A stretch of 64,000 nucleotides of DNA from Gammaproteobacteria bacterium (GTDB lineage: Bacteria > Pseudomonadota > Gammaproteobacteria > DSM-19610), in the NCBI GenBank assembly GCA_015494295.1, contig WGBO01000050.1:1-64000 (forward strand), given 5' to 3'. Position 1 is the first letter of the stretch; every line of letters begins with the position of its first letter. The notes under the pieces were generated by a model that worked only from the letters and a program-made list of their open reading frames with translations, ran no database searches and was not told the origin of the DNA. Shown here piece after piece: positions 23,077-33,100 of the stretch. Position numbers and translations under genes: made by a program.

Positions 23077-23706
23077 GTGACGGACACGGCTTTCATCGAC
23101 GGCCCCGCCGGCCGCCTGCAGATCCAGGTGAGTGAACCGGAGGGGGCGCCGCGCGCGCTGGCGGTAATCTGCCATCCGCATCCGCTGCACGGCGGCACAC
23201 TGAACAACAAGATCGTTCATCAACTCGCCAAAACCTTCACCGAATCCGGCGCCGTCAGCGTGCGTTTCAATTTCAGGGGCGTGGGCGCCAGCGAGGGGCG
23301 CTATGACGAAGGGCGCGGTGAGCGTGACGACCTGCTCGCGGTGACGGCCTGGGCACGCGGGCGCTGGCCGGGGCTGCCGCTATGGCTGGCGGGTTTTTCC
23401 TTTGGCGGCTTCATCGCCATGGACGCGGTGCATGATTTGCAGCCGCAATGGCTGGTCACGGTGGCGCCGGCGGTGAACTATTTCCCCGGCCAGGGGGTGT
23501 CGCTGGCCTCCGTCGACTGGCTGCTCATCCAGGGAGATGCCGACGATATCGTGCCGTTATCGGCGGTGGAAGACTGGCTGGCACAGCACGATCTGCACCC
23601 GCGCCTGGTGCGCGTCGAGGGCGCGGGCCACTTTTTCCACGGCCAGCTCAACACCCTGCGCGACATTGTGAAACGTCACGCGCCCGGTGCGGCGACCAGC
23701 GATTGA
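23077..23706 (+). CDS. alpha/beta hydrolase
   Basis: GTG start; CHPHPLHGGTLNNKIV, FNFRGVGASEG, GFSFGGFIAMDA nucleophile elbow. Confidence 0.88.
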   Translation: MTDTAFIDGPAGRLQIQVSEPEGAPRALAVICHPHPLHGGTLNNKIVHQLAKTFTESGAVSVRFNFRGVGASEGRYDEGRGERDDLLAVTAWARGRWPGLPLWLAGFSFGGFIAMDAVHDLQPQWLVTVAPAVNYFPGQGVSLASVDWLLIQGDADDIVPLSAVEDWLAQHDLHPRLVRVEGAGHFFHGQLNTLRDIVKRHAPGAATSD

Positions 23707-23883
23707 TCAGTGTTGCCGTTGTTTCCGTGCGAAGCGGAACACTTCCGTGGCGGAACTGAAGGTCTTGGGAATGATCCGCTCGTTGATGCTGCACGACCAG
23801 TAGGCCGGCAGGTAGCCTCCCTTGAACACTGGATTGGCGCTGACAGTCGCGCCATTGATGCGTTTTTCGACTTTCGCGTTCAT
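23707..23883 (-). CDS. small hypothetical protein
   Basis: 58 aa from MNAKVEKRINGATVSANP; GGTGAAACA before ATG. Confidence 0.35.
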   Translation of the reverse strand: MNAKVEKRINGATVSANPVFKGGYLPAYWSCSINERIIPKTFSSATEVFRFARKQRQH

Positions 23884-24254
23884 TGTTTCACCGCTTTTGT
23901 TGTTGGTTATCAATCGAGCAAGCGACGTGCCATCTTCTGCAATGCCTTGAATTTGCAATGGATGCCGGAAACGACCGGCATTCCTGGTGTGCTGTCCGAG
24001 GGCAAAGTGTAAGAAATACCAACTGTACCACAGCGCTTTTCGGGGTCAATATTCCCATAACTCATTGATATCCGGTCTATTACGGGTTTTTCTGTCAGCG
24101 GGCCGGGGTGTCGGGATTCCCGACGCCCGTGGCACCGCGCCGGATGTCCGGTGCGCGCGAGACGTGCGGCCATGCCGTGGTGCCGGCAGGGGACGGCGGC
24201 GCGCAGAAAGGGCATAATCAGCCGAACGCACGCCCGGTGGCCACAAGCAGCCTT

Positions 24255-26063
24255 ATGTACGAACAGTATTTCGGACTCACAGAACGCCCGTTTTCCATCG
24301 CGCCCGACCCGCGTTTTCTCTATATGAGTCAGCAGCATCGCGAGGCGCTGGCGCACCTGTTGTACGGGGTGGGCGAGGGCGGCGGTTTCGTGCAGCTCAC
24401 CGGCGAGGTGGGCACCGGCAAGACAACTATCTGCCGCTGCCTGCTGGAGCAGGTGCCCGAGCACGTCGACGTGGCCCTGATCCTCAACCCGCGTGTCACC
24501 GCCATGGAACTCCTCGCCAGCCTGTGCGACGAGCTGGGCATTGACTACGCGCGCGATACCACCAGCATCAAGCTGCTTACCGACGTGCTCAACGCGCATC
24601 TGCTTGAAACCCACGCGCGCGGCCGGCGCACCGTGCTGATCATCGACGAGGCGCAGAATCTTGCCGCCGACGCCCTGGAACAGGTGCGCCTGCTCACCAA
24701 TCTGGAAACCACCCGGGAAAAACTGTTGCAGATCGTGCTGATCGGGCAGCCCGAACTGCGCACGCTGCTGGCGCGCGACGACCTGCGCCAGCTTTCGCAA
24801 CGTGTTACCGCCCGCTATCACCTGGAGCCTATTCAGCGCCAGGAGACGGCGGCCTATATCCGCCATCGTCTGCAGGTGTGCGGTGCCGGCGAAGAGATCT
24901 TTAACGACGCGGCCATCGACCTGGTGCAAAAGCTTTCCGGCGGTGTGCCGCGCCTGATCAACGTGCTCTGTGACCGCGCCATGCTCGGCGCCTATGTCGA
25001 GGGCAAGCGCCGCATCGACGCGCCGATCGTGCTGCGCGCCGCCCGCGAGGTGTTGCCGGAAGAAGGACTGGAGGCGCCGTCGCGGCGCGGCTGGCGCTGG
25101 CTGGGCGCGGCCGTGGCGCTGGTGTTCATGGGGGCGTTCGCCGTCGGCTACTGGCGCGCGCCCGTGTCGCAGCCGGCGCAGGTGGAGACCGGTGCCGACT
25201 CACCGTCTTCGGCAGCCGGAGTGGCCGAGCCGGCGCCGCCCGTCGCTGGCGGCGGGGGCGAGACCGTGGATGAAAGTGTTGCGCCGGTGGCAGCCGCTGT
25301 TGTGGAAACCACCGCGCCGGCGCCGGTCGGTTCGCCGTCTCCCGTCGGGGTGGTGGGGGACGAATCGACAGCCGGGCACCCGGCGACTGAAACCGTGGCG
25401 GCGCAACCCGCGCCGGAGGTGCCGGCGGGCCGGCAAAGTCTTTCGCGGCAACTCGGCGCGGCGGGGCCCGACGCGGCAGCCTGGGCCTGGTCCGGGTTGT
25501 TCGGACTGTGGGGCGTCCAGTCCGGCGCCATCAACGATGCCCAGGCCTGCGCCGCCGCGCCGGCGGACGGGCTGCGCTGCCTGCTGGGCAGCGGCACCCG
25601 CACCGTGTTGCAATACTATGACCGCCCGGCGGTGTTATTGCTGGTCGGCCCCGGCGGTCGCCGCGTGCCAGTGCTGTTGCGCAACATTCATGGCAGTTAC
25701 GCCCTGCTGGAGATCGACGGCCAGCCGGTCGAGGTGCCCGTGGGCACCCTGGAGCGGCACTGGTTCGGCGAGTACCGCCTGTTGTGGAAGACACCGCCCG
25801 GCGGCAGCGCGGTGCTGCGTCCCGGTGACCGCGGCAGCGACGTGCAGTGGCTGCGCGAGAAACTGAAACAGGCCACCGGCCTGGCTTCCATTGCGCCGGA
25901 CCCGATGCTGTTTGACGAAGGGCTCAAGCGTCTGGTGCAGGACTTCCAGCGCAGCCGTGAACTGGACGCCGATGGCGTGGTGGGCGCACGCACCATTATT
26001 CACCTGAACAACCTGTCACCGCGGGCGGGCGTGCCCCGCCTGTTGGTTGACGCCGGATCATAG
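24255..26063 (+). CDS. exeA: ExeA/GspA-family AAA ATPase with C-terminal peptidoglycan-binding domain
   Basis: MYEQYFGLTERPFSIAPDPRFLYMSQQHREALAHLLYG, GEVGTGKTTICR Walker A, TM ~25085-25155, PG-binding LRPGDRGSDVQWLREKL. Confidence 0.9.
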   Translation: MYEQYFGLTERPFSIAPDPRFLYMSQQHREALAHLLYGVGEGGGFVQLTGEVGTGKTTICRCLLEQVPEHVDVALILNPRVTAMELLASLCDELGIDYARDTTSIKLLTDVLNAHLLETHARGRRTVLIIDEAQNLAADALEQVRLLTNLETTREKLLQIVLIGQPELRTLLARDDLRQLSQRVTARYHLEPIQRQETAAYIRHRLQVCGAGEEIFNDAAIDLVQKLSGGVPRLINVLCDRAMLGAYVEGKRRIDAPIVLRAAREVLPEEGLEAPSRRGWRWLGAAVALVFMGAFAVGYWRAPVSQPAQVETGADSPSSAAGVAEPAPPVAGGGGETVDESVAPVAAAVVETTAPAPVGSPSPVGVVGDESTAGHPATETVAAQPAPEVPAGRQSLSRQLGAAGPDAAAWAWSGLFGLWGVQSGAINDAQACAAAPADGLRCLLGSGTRTVLQYYDRPAVLLLVGPGGRRVPVLLRNIHGSYALLEIDGQPVEVPVGTLERHWFGEYRLLWKTPPGGSAVLRPGDRGSDVQWLREKLKQATGLASIAPDPMLFDEGLKRLVQDFQRSRELDADGVVGARTIIHLNNLSPRAGVPRLLVDAGS

Positions 26064-26069
26064 GTCGTC

Positions 26070-26831
26070 ATGTCGTATATTCTCGAGGCACTGAAAAAAG
26101 CGGAACAGCAACGTGAACTGGGGGAGGTTCCGCGCATCGACAGCGAGCACGGGAGGCCCGTGGCCGGCCGTTCGTCGCGCTGGGGGTTGATCGGCGTGCT
26201 GGCACTGCTGGTCAATGCCGGAGTCCTGCTGGTGCTGTTCTGGCCGTCGGCGGACGCGCCGCGCATAACCCCGGCGCGGCAGGCCGACAGCGGAAATGAC
26301 GCCGGGCCGGTGGTGGCACACGCGCAGCCGCAGCCGGCGCGGCCTGTGCCCGCTCCCGCCGCGCAAGCTGCGCCGTCCGTTGCGCCTGTCATGCCTCCCG
26401 CGCCAGCGATCCGCGCCCCCGCGCCAACCGTCACCACGCCACCCGCCACCTTTTCACCGCCGGCGCGCCTGGTTCCCGCCCCACGTTCCGCGCCGGCCCG
26501 GGTTACGCCGCCGCCCGTCGTTTCCCCTCCTGTAGTGACACCGCCGCCGCCCGAGTCCTACCGGCCCGCGCCCGTGGCGGCCGCGCCGGACGTGTCCGGC
26601 CTGCCGGTCTGGCCACAGGTGCCGGCGGCCATCTTCCAGCGCCTGCAGGATGGACTTCGGCTCGACGTCCATGTCTACAGCGAGCGCGTGGCGGACCGCT
26701 TCGTGCTGATCAACCTGCAAAAGTACCGCGAGGGTGAAAGGTTACAGGAAGGCCCCGTGCTGGACGCTATAACCCCGGAGGGCGCGGTGCTTTCCGTGCA
26801 GGGCAGTCGTTTCCTGCTGCGTGCGCAATAA
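26070..26831 (+). CDS. gspB: general secretion pathway protein B-like
   Basis: MSYILEALKKAEQQRELGEVPRI, TM, Pro-rich linker, C-terminal GspB-like domain. Confidence 0.85.
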   Translation: MSYILEALKKAEQQRELGEVPRIDSEHGRPVAGRSSRWGLIGVLALLVNAGVLLVLFWPSADAPRITPARQADSGNDAGPVVAHAQPQPARPVPAPAAQAAPSVAPVMPPAPAIRAPAPTVTTPPATFSPPARLVPAPRSAPARVTPPPVVSPPVVTPPPPESYRPAPVAAAPDVSGLPVWPQVPAAIFQRLQDGLRLDVHVYSERVADRFVLINLQKYREGERLQEGPVLDAITPEGAVLSVQGSRFLLRAQ

Positions 26832-26846
26832 CAACCGGACAAGAAG

Positions 26847-28445
26847 GTGGTTTTTGATTTGATAAAGGTATTCACGCGCCTGCGGCGCACCGCCCGTTTC
26901 CTTTCCGCCGCCTGGCGGCTGCTTTTGCCACTGGGCGCGGGGTTTGCCGTCCCGGCCCAGACGGCGCAGGCCGATGGCCTGACGCGGCCGGGTGCCACCG
27001 ACCAGCTCATCGTTCATTTGCGCGACACGGGCGGCCCCCGCATCGCGGCGGCGCCGGCCGATCCCGTCGCCGGTTTGACCTTGCCCGACGGGACACCGCT
27101 GACCTTCGTGCGCCGCCTCGACAGCGGCGCGCTGGTGGTGCGTCTGCCTGCAAAGGTCAGCCAGGCGCGGGCCGAGGCGCTGGTCGCGGCCTTGTCGCAG
27201 AATCCGTCGGTCGAGGCGGCACAGGTCGACCGGCGTTTCTACCCGGCGCTGGTGCCCAACGACCCTCAGTATGCGCGCCAGTGGCACCTGTTCGAGGATA
27301 CGGCGGGCATTCGCCTGCAGGATGCCTGGGACCGCGAAACCGGTTCCGCGGACGTGGTGATCGCCGTCATCGATACCGGTATTCTGCCGCACGCGGAGCT
27401 TGCGTCGGCGCGTATCCTGCCCGGTTACGACTTCATTTCGGATGTCTTTACCGCCAACGATGGTGATGGCCGCGATCCCGATCCGGTGGACGCGGGTGAC
27501 GCGGTACTTGCTGGCGAGTGCGATGCGGCGACCAACGACCCGCCCGCCGACAAACCCAGTTCCTGGCATGGTCTGCTGGTTACCGGCATCATGGCGGCCA
27601 CAGCCGATAATGGAAGCGACATAGCCGGGGTGAACTTCGCCTCGCGCATTCTGCCGCTGCGTGTGCTCGGCAAATGCGGCGGACAGGTGTCAGACATCAT
27701 TGCCGCGATCCGCTGGGCGGCCGGCCTGCCAGTGTCCGGGGTGCCCGCGAATCCCACGCCCGCCCGGGTCATCAACCTGAGCCTGGCCGGGGCCGGCAAT
27801 TGCTCGCGGGAAGAGCAGGACGCTATCAACGACGCCGTTGCCGCCGGTGCGCTGGTGGTGGTCGCTGCCGGCAACGACGGTCGGGATGCCGCCAGTTACA
27901 GCCCGGCCAACTGCGCCAACGTCATGGTGGTGGGGGCGCTGGCGCGCGACGGCAGCCGCGCATCCTACACCAACGTCGGCTCGGTGGTCGATCTGGTGGC
28001 GCCCGGCGGTGACGGGCCGGCGGATACCGACGACATCCTTAGCTTGTGGAACGATGGCGTCACCACCGCGGGCGCCGATATCCTGGCGTCCACCCAGGGC
28101 ACCAGCTTTACCACCGCCCAGGTCTCCGGGGTCGCGGCGTTGATGTGGGCCGTCAACAGCACACTGGAACCGGGCCAGGTGCACGATATCCTGCGCCTTA
28201 CAACGCGCGATTTCCCCGATGCCAGTTGTAACACCAGCCTGTGCGGCACCGGCCTGCTGGACGCCAGCGCGGCGCTGGCGGGGGCGGCCGACCCGACATC
28301 GGTCCTGCCCGCCTCCATTGCTGGAGGCGGCGGTGGCGGTGGTGGCTGCACCCTGGGCGCGGAGACGGCGACCGACCCGCTGCTGTTGTGGCTGGCGTTG
28401 ATCGCCGCGCTTGCGCTGCGCCGGGAAAAGCGCGAGGGTCGGTAA
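26847..28445 (+). CDS. S8 family serine peptidase with C-terminal Gly-Cys/TM/basic tail
   Basis: Catalytic regions VVIAVIDTGILPHAEL (Asp), SSWHGLLVTGIMAA (His), ASTQGTSFTTAQVSGVAALMWA (Ser); C-term GGGGGGCTLGAETATDPLLLWLALIAALALRREKREGR. Confidence 0.9.
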   Translation: MVFDLIKVFTRLRRTARFLSAAWRLLLPLGAGFAVPAQTAQADGLTRPGATDQLIVHLRDTGGPRIAAAPADPVAGLTLPDGTPLTFVRRLDSGALVVRLPAKVSQARAEALVAALSQNPSVEAAQVDRRFYPALVPNDPQYARQWHLFEDTAGIRLQDAWDRETGSADVVIAVIDTGILPHAELASARILPGYDFISDVFTANDGDGRDPDPVDAGDAVLAGECDAATNDPPADKPSSWHGLLVTGIMAATADNGSDIAGVNFASRILPLRVLGKCGGQVSDIIAAIRWAAGLPVSGVPANPTPARVINLSLAGAGNCSREEQDAINDAVAAGALVVVAAGNDGRDAASYSPANCANVMVVGALARDGSRASYTNVGSVVDLVAPGGDGPADTDDILSLWNDGVTTAGADILASTQGTSFTTAQVSGVAALMWAVNSTLEPGQVHDILRLTTRDFPDASCNTSLCGTGLLDASAALAGAADPTSVLPASIAGGGGGGGGCTLGAETATDPLLLWLALIAALALRREKREGR

Positions 28446-28446
28446 C

Positions 28447-28899
28447 ATGTTGCGCGCCATTCGTGATTTTTTCCGTGAACGTATCGACACCGGTGACGGT
28501 GGCGGGCACGACCAGCATGCTTTGCAACTCGCGACCGCGGCCTTGTTGTTCGAGATGCAGCGCGCGGATTTCGAGGAAAACGAGGCCGAACGTGAGGTGC
28601 TGGAGCGGGTGCTGCAGCAGACCTTTGCCCTGGGACGTGACGAGACCCGGGAACTGGCCCGCCTGGCGCAGCGCGAGTCGAAGGATTCCGTTTCGCTGTT
28701 CCAGTTTACGCGGCTGATCAACGCGCATTTCTCCGCGGAAGAGAAAGTACGGGTGGTGGAGATGCTGTGGCAGGTGGCCTACGCCGACGGCCGCATCGAC
28801 CGCTACGAGGAAGCGCTGGTGCGCAAGATCGCGGACCTGATCTACGTGCCACACCGGGACTTCATCCGCGCGCGCCACCGGGTTCAGGAGGCGCAATAA
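28447..28899 (+). CDS. TerB-family protein
   Basis: 150 aa; LQLATAALLFEMQRADFEENEAEREVLERVL, LWQVAYADGRIDRYEEALVRKIADLI. Confidence 0.85.
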   Translation: MLRAIRDFFRERIDTGDGGGHDQHALQLATAALLFEMQRADFEENEAEREVLERVLQQTFALGRDETRELARLAQRESKDSVSLFQFTRLINAHFSAEEKVRVVEMLWQVAYADGRIDRYEEALVRKIADLIYVPHRDFIRARHRVQEAQ

Positions 28900-28925
28900 A
28901 AAAGGCAGCCGTTCGGCTGCCTTTT
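28898..28925. terminator. bidirectional terminator between terB-like gene and HU gene
   Basis: AAAAAAGGCAGCC-GTTC-GGCTGCCTTTT. Confidence 0.8.
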
Positions 28926-28950
28926 CAATGTGTTACCAGGTGTGTCCTGG

Positions 28951-29316
28951 TTACACCATGTCCTTGAGACCCTTCAGGGGAAGAACCTTGACCACGTTGC
29001 GGGCCGGCTTGGCCTTGAAGGTCATGGGTTCGCCGGTGAACGGATTGACGCCCTTGCGTGCCTTGGTGGCGGGCTTGCGGACAACCTTGATTTTCATCAG
29101 ACCGGGGACGGTGTAGACACCCGGGCCGCTGCGCTTGATGTCGCGCTTGATGAGCGCGGTGAGTGCTTCGAATACGGCGCCAACATCTTTCTTTGTCAGG
29201 CCGGTTTTGTCTGCGATATAAGTGAACGTTTCAGCCTTCGTCGTAGGTTTCTTTACCGCCTTTGCAGCAACCTTCTTTTTGGCGGTCTTCTTGGCAGCTT
29301 TTTTCTTTACGGCCAT
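28951..29316 (-). CDS. HU-family DNA-binding protein with Lys/Ala-rich N-terminal tail
   Basis: MAVKKKAAKKTAKKKVAAKAVKKPTTKAETF then HU fold GVYTVPGLMKIKVVRKPATKARKGVNPFTGEPM. Confidence 0.92.
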   Translation of the reverse strand: MAVKKKAAKKTAKKKVAAKAVKKPTTKAETFTYIADKTGLTKKDVGAVFEALTALIKRDIKRSGPGVYTVPGLMKIKVVRKPATKARKGVNPFTGEPMTFKAKPARNVVKVLPLKGLKDMV

Positions 29317-29478
29317 TCAATGTGCTCCTTTCGAAATTGTTGGCAGAGAACTAACGGCGCAACCATAGCACAAAGAAAAAAAAGTGAAACCCCTTTTTGA
29401 TTTCGTGCCTGCTATTCCAGACTCAAATGGATGTGGCATCCATCATGCAAAGAAAACGACGGGGTTTGCGGAGGTGGT

Positions 29479-29922
29479 TCAATGCAGGCGGGCGCCGGGT
29501 GGCGCGGGCTCGTCGATGTCGTCTGCATCGTCCTCCTCGGGGCAGGGTGAGGCATGGTGATGAATCATGCGCCAGCTGCCGTCGATCAACTGGTAGATGT
29601 TGGTGGCGATGACCGCCGGCCAGTCGTCATCGTCGTCGGGGGTGCTGAGGTGCTGGTAGAGCACGTGAACCGCCAGCAGCGCGTCTTGCGTGCGGCGCAC
29701 GGTGGACAGACGGAAGCGTACCCGCAGGCCACCGTCGAATATGTCGCGCCAGCTTTCCTCCACCGCTTCGTATCCTTGTGCACGGTCCGCCATGGGATGG
29801 ATGCATTCCACGAAGCCGCGATTTGCCCACACCGCCATCATCGCGCCCAGGTCGGCGTTGCTGAATGCATCGTAGAAAGCCTGCTCGGCTTCCTCGGGAG
29901 TGGAAAACACGGGATCGGTCAT
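29479..29922 (-). CDS. NTF2-like (SnoaL/nuclear transport factor 2) family protein
   Basis: 147 aa; TPEEAEQAFYDAFSNADLGAMMAVWANRGFVECIHPM, SWRMIHHHASP. Confidence 0.8.
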   Translation of the reverse strand: MTDPVFSTPEEAEQAFYDAFSNADLGAMMAVWANRGFVECIHPMADRAQGYEAVEESWRDIFDGGLRVRFRLSTVRRTQDALLAVHVLYQHLSTPDDDDDWPAVIATNIYQLIDGSWRMIHHHASPCPEEDDADDIDEPAPPGARLH

Positions 29923-30131
29923 GACGCGCGCTATGGTACCAGTCTCCGGGGACGGCGCAATCGGTGTGAAATCTTTAGCAAATTCATGTTTTTCCGATGC
30001 CGCCGCCGGCTAAGTTTTCGCTCCCGTTTGCCGATACCAGTCAGGTGCGCGGCATGCCTTGCGTGCGGCGCATGACACCACGTTTTTCCGGATACCGGCA
30101 ACCCGACCAGCAGCAGGATCACAGGCATACC

Positions 30132-33100
30132 ATGGGAGCGGCAAAAAAACTCTTGGACAAGAAGACGTTAAAGGATCTCGTCCCGCTCAATGCGTTGTCA
30201 GCCGTTCATCTCGAGGAAATTTCCCGCAAGGCCATCATCGAAACGGTTCGTTCCGGGCGTTACGTATTCAAGCTTGGCGACCGCGATTACCAGTCCGTCT
30301 ACCTGCTCGAGGGCAAGGTCGAATTGATCGACGGCAACCGGGAGGTGGTCGGCACCGTGGTGGGCGGTTCCGACGCCGCGCGGCACCCGCTGGCTCACAA
30401 GCAGCCACGTCAGATCGCCGCGCGCGCCTCCGGCAGCGTGACCGTCGCGCGCATCGATTCCAGCCTGCTCGACGTGTTGCTGACCTGGGACGAATCCTCT
30501 GGCTATGACGTCGTGGAGATCGGCGCCGACGACGACGGCGACTGGATGACGCGGATGTTGCAGTCGCAGGCATTCCTCCAGTTGCCACCGTCAAATATTC
30601 ACCAGTTGCTCATGCGTCTGCAGCCGGTCAACGCCCGCGCCGGTGACGTGATTGTGCGTCAGGGCGACGATGGCGATTATTTCTACATCGTCAAGTCCGG
30701 CCGCATGGCGGTGAGCCGCAAACCTTCCGCGCGCAGCAAGGACGTGCTGCTCGCGGAACTCGGCGAAGGCGCCTGTTTTGGCGAGGAGGCGCTGGTGTCG
30801 GGTTCGCGCCGCAACGCGACCGTGACCATGCTCACCGACGGTTCCCTGATGCGCCTGTCCAAGGAAGATTTCGACGAGTTGTTGCGCACGCCGCTGGTGC
30901 ACGAAGTCGATTACGCGCAGGCCTGCAAGCTGGTCGAGGAAGGCGCCGAATGGCTCGACGTGCGCCTGCCAGGCGAGTACGCCAACCAGTGCATTCCCGG
31001 CAGCCGCAACCTGCCGCTGTCGGCGTTGCGCGAGCAGGCTGGCAGCCTCGATGCCGGCCATCGTTACATCGTGTGTTGCGATACCGGCCGCCGCAGCGCG
31101 TCGGCAGCCTTCATTCTCAGTCAGCATGGTCTGGACGTATACACGCTGGCCAAGGGCCTCGCCGAGGTGCCGACCGAGGAACTGAGCGGAGACGCGGTTA
31201 CGCCGGCTGAGGAGGACAAGCTGGTGCGCGACGCCGAAATTCTGCCCTTCGAGCAGGATGGCGCGGCGGCTGCCGCCGTCGAGGCCGCGGAGAAAGAACT
31301 TGCCGCGCGTGAACAGGAGCTGCAACGGGAGATAGCGGTATTGCGCGAGCAGCTGGAAGCCAGCGAGGCCGCCGGTCGCGAGCACCGGGACGAGGCCGAC
31401 GCCCTGCGCGAGCGTGTCGCCGGCCTGGAAGCCAGGTTGCAGGACGCCGAAACGCAGCGTGGCGCGCTGGACGCGCAGCTACAGGAGGCGCGGCAACTTG
31501 CGGAGTCCGCCCGCGAGGCCGGGAAGGCCCGCGACAAGGCGCTGACACAGTTGCAGGACGACCTCGAGCGTGTCCGCGAGGATTACCAGCAGCTCGGGCA
31601 ACGGACCAGTGCCGTGGCCGGCGAGCGCGACGAGGCCAACCGCAAGCTGGAGAAAGCGCTGACGGAGCTGAACGACCTGAAGGCCCGGCTCGACAGCCAG
31701 CAGGGTGAGGTCAGCGAGCAGTTGCGGGTGTTGCGGGAACAACTTGAGGCGCGCGGCCGGGAACTGGAAACGGAGACGGCGCGCCGCGCGGAGCTGGAGC
31801 CGCGTCTGGCGACCGCCGAGGAAGCGCTTGCCAGCGCCAGCACCTCGCTGGCCGCGGCCGAGGCGCGCGAAACCGAATTACTGGCGCGTATCGAAGCGCT
31901 GGAGACGCAGCAGGCCGAGGTGGAGCAACAGGCCGGTGAGCAGGCCGCGCAACAGCAGGAGGCGTTCGACGCCGAGCGGGCGGTGCTGGAGGAACAGTTG
32001 CGAACCTTGCGCGAGGAGCTGGAAGGCCGGCAGCACGAGCACCGCGAAGCCCTGCGGCGCACTGAACAGGAAAAGCATGAGGCAGTGCAAGCGCTGGCGC
32101 GCGAGAAACAGGAAACCCTCGAACAGATTGAACAATTGAAGCGCGAATACAGCGAGGCGCTGGACCGGGCGGACAGTGAAAAACAACAGGCCCTTGAACG
32201 GCTTGAGCGGGAAAAGCAGGACGCTCTCGATCAGGCCGCGCAGGAAAGGCAGGACGTGCTGGAGCAGCTCGAGCAGGAGCGGCAGGCGCATCGGCAGGCG
32301 CTGGAACAGGCGCGAGCTGAATCGGCGTCGTCGGTCGAGGCGCTGGAGGCCGGGTTCCGCGAGCAGCGCGAGGCCCTGGAGGCACGGATCGCGGAGCTCG
32401 AACAGGCCGTGCTCGAAAAGGATACGCTGGCCGAACAACTGCATGCGCGAGAGCAGGCGCTGACCGATGCCCGACAGCAGGCCGGGGAAGCGCTCGAACA
32501 GCTCGACGCGCAGGCCCGGGAGCTGGATGCGCTGCGCCAGTCGCTGGAGGAAGCGACGGGTGAGCGGGATGCGTTGCAGACCTCGCTGGATGAAAAGGGT
32601 GAGCGCGAACAGCAGCTTGAACAGCAGCTTGGCGATCTCGAACAGCAGATGCAGGCGCGGGAGGCGGAGTTCGAGTCCGACCTCGGCAGTGCGCGGGAGG
32701 CCATGTCGCGTGCCCAGACCGAACTCGACAACCTCAAGCGGGAACAGCAGCGTGTGCTGGAGCGGCTGCGCAAGTCCGAGGAGGCGCTGGAGCGCGAGCG
32801 GCACGACCGCGAGGACGAGGTGCGGCGCCTGCACCGCGAGATGAAGGAGGCCGCCGGTGGTTCAGCCGAAGGCCTGGCGGAAGAACTGGAAACCCTCCAG
32901 AAACAACTGGCGGACGCTGCCCGCCTGCGTGACGACCTGGAGATCAAACTCGGCGAGCGCAGCGCCCAGTACGAGGAAGCGCAGGAACGCGCCGAGCAGG
33001 TTGCGCGCCAGCTCGAACTGGCAAGGCAGAGCGCCCGTGAAGCGGAGCAGCAGCTTCTCGAGGCCACGCGTGCGGCCAACGAGGAAATGGAAATTCGCCT

